Below, piece after piece: positions 60,982-64,000 of a DNA stretch of 64,000 bases. The notes beneath the pieces were generated by a model. It saw only the letters and a program-made list of their open reading frames with translations. It was not told the DNA's origin and did not search any database. Within the stretch, counting starts at the first letter, position 1. Each line of letters begins with the position of its first letter. The position numbers and the translations under genes were made by a program. The stretch comes from an uncultured Eubacterium sp. (GTDB lineage Bacteria; Bacillota; Clostridia; Lachnospirales; Lachnospiraceae). The stretch is from NCBI GenBank assembly GCA_910578975.1, contig CAJTRZ010000002.1, forward strand, positions 199,781-263,780. The letters are read 5' to 3'.

Positions 60982-63318
60982 TTAATCCTCCACTTCCTCT
61001 GGTTTCACAACCGTATTATTCCATATAAAATCAACTTCTTCATAATCTTTAAATACTTTTGACAAAATATTTTCAAACAAATAACTATGAGAAGATTTTG
61101 TATTCATTAGTTTACCCTGATACAGCTTGTCCGCAACTCTTGCAATAGAATAATCGCTTATATCACTATACACATAACTTCCATCATCTAAAACTGCGTA
61201 TGCTCTGACTTTATAATCTGCAGTCAAAGCAGTTACAGTACTTCCACCAAACTTCATTGTTCTAGCAAAATATGTTGCTGTAGCCGACTCTCCTAACTGA
61301 CTCTGTAATGTTCCTGCACTTGTAGACTCATAAGATTTTACATATGAATTATTTGTTCCAACATACATATCATCATCAGCAATTTCTGTATCTTTATTGC
61401 CATAATTTTTTAATCCATAAATAAATCCCCATTTTTTAACTTGCTGTCCATTGATTACTGGTTCCACACTTGCAGCAACCCTTACTCCTTCGTAGGAGGT
61501 GCTAATCTGATAACCTAACAGATTAATTTCTTTATTTGAAATTTCTGTAGCTGTAGTAGTCTCTTCCGGTGTTGTCGTTTCTGGTGTTGTCGTTTCCACT
61601 GCAGGCGGTGTTCCATATTTGATAACAAAATGGTATTCATTTCCGTTGTTATCCTGAACTGTAACCAAATTATAAGAATTATTCTTTAGTGCCGACATTG
61701 GAATCCAGAAATTTGCTCCTGGGGACGGTGATTCCTGCACATTACCATTACACTCTATACGTTTAAATTGAGGTATTACTTTTTTCCCCCATGTTGCAAC
61801 ATAAAATTTATCTCCCTGATCTAAACAGTAATTAACCTCATCATTAGTATCTCCTTCCATAAATGCCACTGACAGATTCTGATGATTTTCTGCCGCCTTA
61901 TATGTCAACCCAGAATAGTCCCCTCCTGACGAAGAAGTTGATTTTGTCGTAGTCTCTGGTTCGGATGTTCCCGTTACATCTGTAATTTTCAAGTTATTAA
62001 ACTTTAAGGTTGTTCCCACATTTACTTGGGATAAATTAAACATTAACTGTATTTTATTAGAATTGGCAGTAACGCTGCCTGTTAATGTATTGTTTCCTGC
62101 TTTAAGTGTCTGATTCGCAATTTCTTTTCCACCTATTTCGTCTTTCATAAGAACTGAACCTGTGTCATTATCTGTACTTACGTCTACACTTACATTATAT
62201 TTATGCCCTGATATCACATCTATTTCTTTTGTAAATGTCTGTATTAGCCAGTCTGCCTTATTGTTTTTTGTAATTTTTAAAGTAAATTCATCTTCAAGAT
62301 TTGCTCCACCTGTATATCTTCCTGCATTACCATTTAAAAAATTATAACCCCAGCCACCTAAATCCGTTTTTTCACTTAAAGTTGCTGTCATACCATCGTC
62401 TGGAGTTGTAATTTCTGTAGAACCTCCCTGATACACTCTGACATAATCAACATGCATTGTAGCCGACTGAAAGTCTGAATCTACAGTAGTGTTACCTGTA
62501 TATCCAGTGCCTGGGCCACCAAGTGCAAGATTAAATAAGAAGAAATGCTCTTTCTGAAATGCATATTTATTACCTTCATTCAAATATGCAACCAAAAACA
62601 CGTTATCATCTACATACCACTGAATTTTGTCTTCATCCCAGATTATTCCATATGTATGCCATCCATTAATTCCATTTTCTTCATTGTTATCAAAATAGTA
62701 ATATTCACCATTACTATAACTTCCCCAATACTCATGATTATCTTTGATAGGGCCTACACCACCTCGTCTCCAGTGAATAGTTCCTTCTGTATAATTTCTA
62801 TCGTTGGCATGTTCCATAATATCCAACTCACCACAAGATGGCCAGATAATACCTTCATCTGTAGTTCCATCACTATAATCATGTCCCATCATCCAGAAAG
62901 CGGGCCAGACCCCCTTTTGATTTCCACCTTCTACTTTGATCCTTGCCTCCATTTTCCCATACTGAAATGACTTTTTTTTCCATGTAGTAATTCTTCCGGA
63001 TGTATAATTGCGGTTTGCGTACTGCTCCTTTTTTGCAGTTATCTTTAATTCGCCATCTGATACACTGACATTATCTGTTCTGTCAGTATAGTATTGTATT
63101 TCTTCATTTCCCCATCCATTTCCTTCAGGACCTATTCCTACATCATAACACCAGACATCAGTGTCTAATGAATCCCCTTCAAATTCATCACTCCATACCA
63201 ATTTCCAGTCCGAATCAACAGCAAGAACTTTTTCAGAATCAGAAAGATTAACAATCTGTAATCCTGTTATCGTCAAAATTGTTGCCATCAAAATAGACAA
63301 GATTTTCTTTTTTAACAT
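60982..63318 (-). CDS. Secreted GH16 beta-glucanase (laminarinase type)
   Basis: A 778-residue exported enzyme: signal peptide (about 1-36), GH16 catalytic domain (about 38-300) starting WKLVWSDEFEGDSLDTDVW and carrying the active-site motif GELDIMEH (ExDxxE, near 159-166; nucleophile and acid/base Glu present). The longer ExDxxE with a Met and the sequence around WPAFWMMG fit beta-1,3-glucanases or laminarinases. A CBM4/9-like beta-sandwich (about 308-446), an unassigned beta domain (about 465-572), a TTPE linker, and one copy of the unassigned C-terminal module (about 597-778) follow. First gene of an operon with a CotH kinase. Substrate would be yeast, algal or cereal beta-glucan; exact specificity cannot be read. 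Confidence 0.92.
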   Translation of the reverse strand: MLKKKILSILMATILTITGLQIVNLSDSEKVLAVDSDWKLVWSDEFEGDSLDTDVWCYDVGIGPEGNGWGNEEIQYYTDRTDNVSVSDGELKITAKKEQYANRNYTSGRITTWKKKSFQYGKMEARIKVEGGNQKGVWPAFWMMGHDYSDGTTDEGIIWPSCGELDIMEHANDRNYTEGTIHWRRGGVGPIKDNHEYWGSYSNGEYYYFDNNEENGINGWHTYGIIWDEDKIQWYVDDNVFLVAYLNEGNKYAFQKEHFFLFNLALGGPGTGYTGNTTVDSDFQSATMHVDYVRVYQGGSTEITTPDDGMTATLSEKTDLGGWGYNFLNGNAGRYTGGANLEDEFTLKITKNNKADWLIQTFTKEIDVISGHKYNVSVDVSTDNDTGSVLMKDEIGGKEIANQTLKAGNNTLTGSVTANSNKIQLMFNLSQVNVGTTLKFNNLKITDVTGTSEPETTTKSTSSSGGDYSGLTYKAAENHQNLSVAFMEGDTNDEVNYCLDQGDKFYVATWGKKVIPQFKRIECNGNVQESPSPGANFWIPMSALKNNSYNLVTVQDNNGNEYHFVIKYGTPPAVETTTPETTTPEETTTATEISNKEINLLGYQISTSYEGVRVAASVEPVINGQQVKKWGFIYGLKNYGNKDTEIADDDMYVGTNNSYVKSYESTSAGTLQSQLGESATATYFARTMKFGGSTVTALTADYKVRAYAVLDDGSYVYSDISDYSIARVADKLYQGKLMNTKSSHSYLFENILSKVFKDYEEVDFIWNNTVVKPEEVED

Positions 63319-63378
63319 AAAAACCCGCTCCTTTTCCTTTCATTTCTCCTTAAATCTGATTAAAACACAATTTAATTT

Positions 63379-63408
63379 ATTATATCAATTTTTTCCATAG
63401 AATGACAG
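63379..63408 (-). promoter_or_regulatory. Promoter of the GH16-CotH operon
   Basis: Minus strand: -10 TATAAT (63379-63384), -35 CTGTCA (63403-63408), spacer 18 bp, about 60 bp before the GH16 start. AGGAG precedes the start codon. Confidence 0.6.
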
Positions 63409-63434
63409 TTTAAATGAAAATATTTTCAACAACA

Positions 63435-63540
63435 CTAATAAAAATATCGCATCGAAAATTAGTATTATCATAGTTGCTCCCCAATAGCACTTAAACATGT
63501 CTATCATAATTTCTAATTCCTAATGCGATATTATTTATTA
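63435..63540. repeat. Foldback of about 106 bp between the right-edge gene and the GH16 gene
   Basis: Bases 63435-63476 and 63500-63540 form an imperfect inverted repeat of about 40 bp, including the perfect core AATATCGCAT / ATGCGATATT (63443-63452, 63523-63532). On the minus strand the far arm ends in ATATTTTTATT, so it may act as a large terminator for the gene ending at 63558. Confidence 0.55.
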
Positions 63541-63557
63541 CTTGCCTATGTTAAAAA

Positions 63558-64000
63558 CTATTTTTTAATTGTAACTTTTTTTCGATTGCTCCATTTACCA
63601 TAATATTTCTTTTTATTTACTACTTTAATTGCTCTCGCTTTTACATAGTAATTTTTAGATTTCTTCAATCTCTTTATTTTTATTGTAAACGTTGTTTTCT
63701 TAACTGTTTTTGTAATCGTAATTTTCTTCTTATTATTAAATTTCTTCTTCATAGAAACTTTTACCTGATAAGAAGATGCCCCCTTTATTCTCTTTAGGGT
63801 TATCTTTATTTTCTTTGCAGACTTTTTCTTAACTGCTTTTTTCACCCTTGTCTTCTTAACTAGTACCTTTGTTGTCGTCTTAAATGGTGTTGTTGTACCA
63901 GACAAATCTGTTGTTGTCTGTACTGGTGTTACCGTTGTTGTCTGCACTGGTGCTGCTGTTGTTGTCTGTACTGGTGCTGCTGTTGTTGTCTGTACTGGTG
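63558..64000 (-). CDS. C-terminal end of a secreted protein (Thr-rich linker plus cationic FN3-like module)
   Basis: The frame is open to the window edge, so only the last 147 residues are visible. The first part is an eight-residue Thr-rich repeat (unit APVQTTTA) coded by 24-bp DNA repeats; the rest (about the last 100 residues) is the cationic FN3-like module, ending YYGKWSNRKKVTIKK, nearly the same end as the 911-residue CotH protein. Linker-plus-module organisation suggests an upstream catalytic or CotH domain beyond the window. A GTG at 63947 lies within the linker repeats and is not the start. Confidence 0.8.
   Translation of the reverse strand, partial: PVQTTTAAPVQTTTAAPVQTTTVTPVQTTTDLSGTTTPFKTTTKVLVKKTRVKKAVKKKSAKKIKITLKRIKGASSYQVKVSMKKKFNNKKKITITKTVKKTTFTIKIKRLKKSKNYYVKARAIKVVNKKKYYGKWSNRKKVTIKK
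63911..64000 (-). repeat. 24-bp coding repeats of a Thr-rich linker (continues past the edge)
   Basis: Units begin at 63911, 63935, 63959 and 63983 (core TTGTTGTCTGTACTGGTG). The last two visible units match fully; the first differs mainly at its end. The repeats run off the window. Confidence 0.85.

Noticed and set aside
48653..64000. Cellulosome-type dockerins, LPXTG or S-layer anchors on the secreted proteins
   Set aside because: The C-termini end directly in the two modules described; no duplicated calcium-loop dockerin motif, LPXTG plus hydrophobic tail, or SLH motif was seen.
1..64000. Prophage, transposase, integrase or restriction genes
   Set aside because: None was found; apart from small non-coding inverted repeats there is no sign of mobile-element genes in the window.

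Overview
The window is about 64 kb of low-GC, densely packed chromosomal DNA, nearly all of it read from the minus strand. It looks like a gut-type, Gram-positive, endospore-forming anaerobe of the Clostridia, most likely Lachnospiraceae. The evidence is an alpha/beta-type small acid-soluble spore protein, a SpoVAF/GerA-family protein, a complete Rnf complex in the order C-D-G-E-A-B, a CIRCE-controlled groESL operon, a CsoR copper operon, and large secreted beta-glucan and CotH-type proteins. The genus is inference; no rRNA is present.

Region 1 (1-16 kb) is housekeeping. It holds a truncated RsuA-type pseudouridine synthase, a cupin/RidA pair, an M23 peptidase, a MarR-led heterodimeric ABC exporter, an operon of a zf-HC2-like membrane protein with polA and coaE, csoR-copA, tRNA-Leu(CAA), a zinc-ribbon membrane protein, queH and a Nudix hydrolase. 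Region 2 (16-25.5 kb) is a division/wall operon (zapA, a U32 protein, an ftsW/rodA-type gene and a class B PBP whose start overlaps it by 68 nt), a secreted protein, and a NusG_II-protein, HepT-like, ruvA, ruvB operon.

Region 3 (25.5-33.3 kb) is devoted to membrane flavin/redox functions: apbE (the flavin transferase that would load RnfG and RnfD) and rnfCDGEAB, with spoVAF directly behind rnfB. A sigma-G-like promoter for spoVAF appears to be built into the 5' arm of the Rnf terminator hairpin, and the 3' arm of that hairpin contains the spoVAF ribosome binding site. Region 4 (33.4-48.6 kb) holds an unexplained GC-rich intergenic block, a DEDD exonuclease gene that looks leaderless, a SASP gene, recG-ddl-murF, a large secreted beta-helix protein, a small ferredoxin, a 0.2 kb foldback element, groESL, ogg, a LEA/YtxH-like helical-repeat protein and glnS.

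Region 5 (48.6-64 kb) is the most unusual. It encodes a GH16 beta-glucanase translationally coupled to a CotH-type secreted kinase, two further CotH proteins (one of 2177 residues with two CotH domains and discoidin-like domains), and the end of another surface protein. Two different C-terminal modules are shared among the secreted proteins of the window and never occur together. One is a cationic FN3-like domain (four proteins). The other is a roughly 170-residue module I do not recognise (four copies in three proteins). The co-transcription of a glucanase with a secreted kinase, and their shared C-terminal module, is the best candidate here for an undescribed system.
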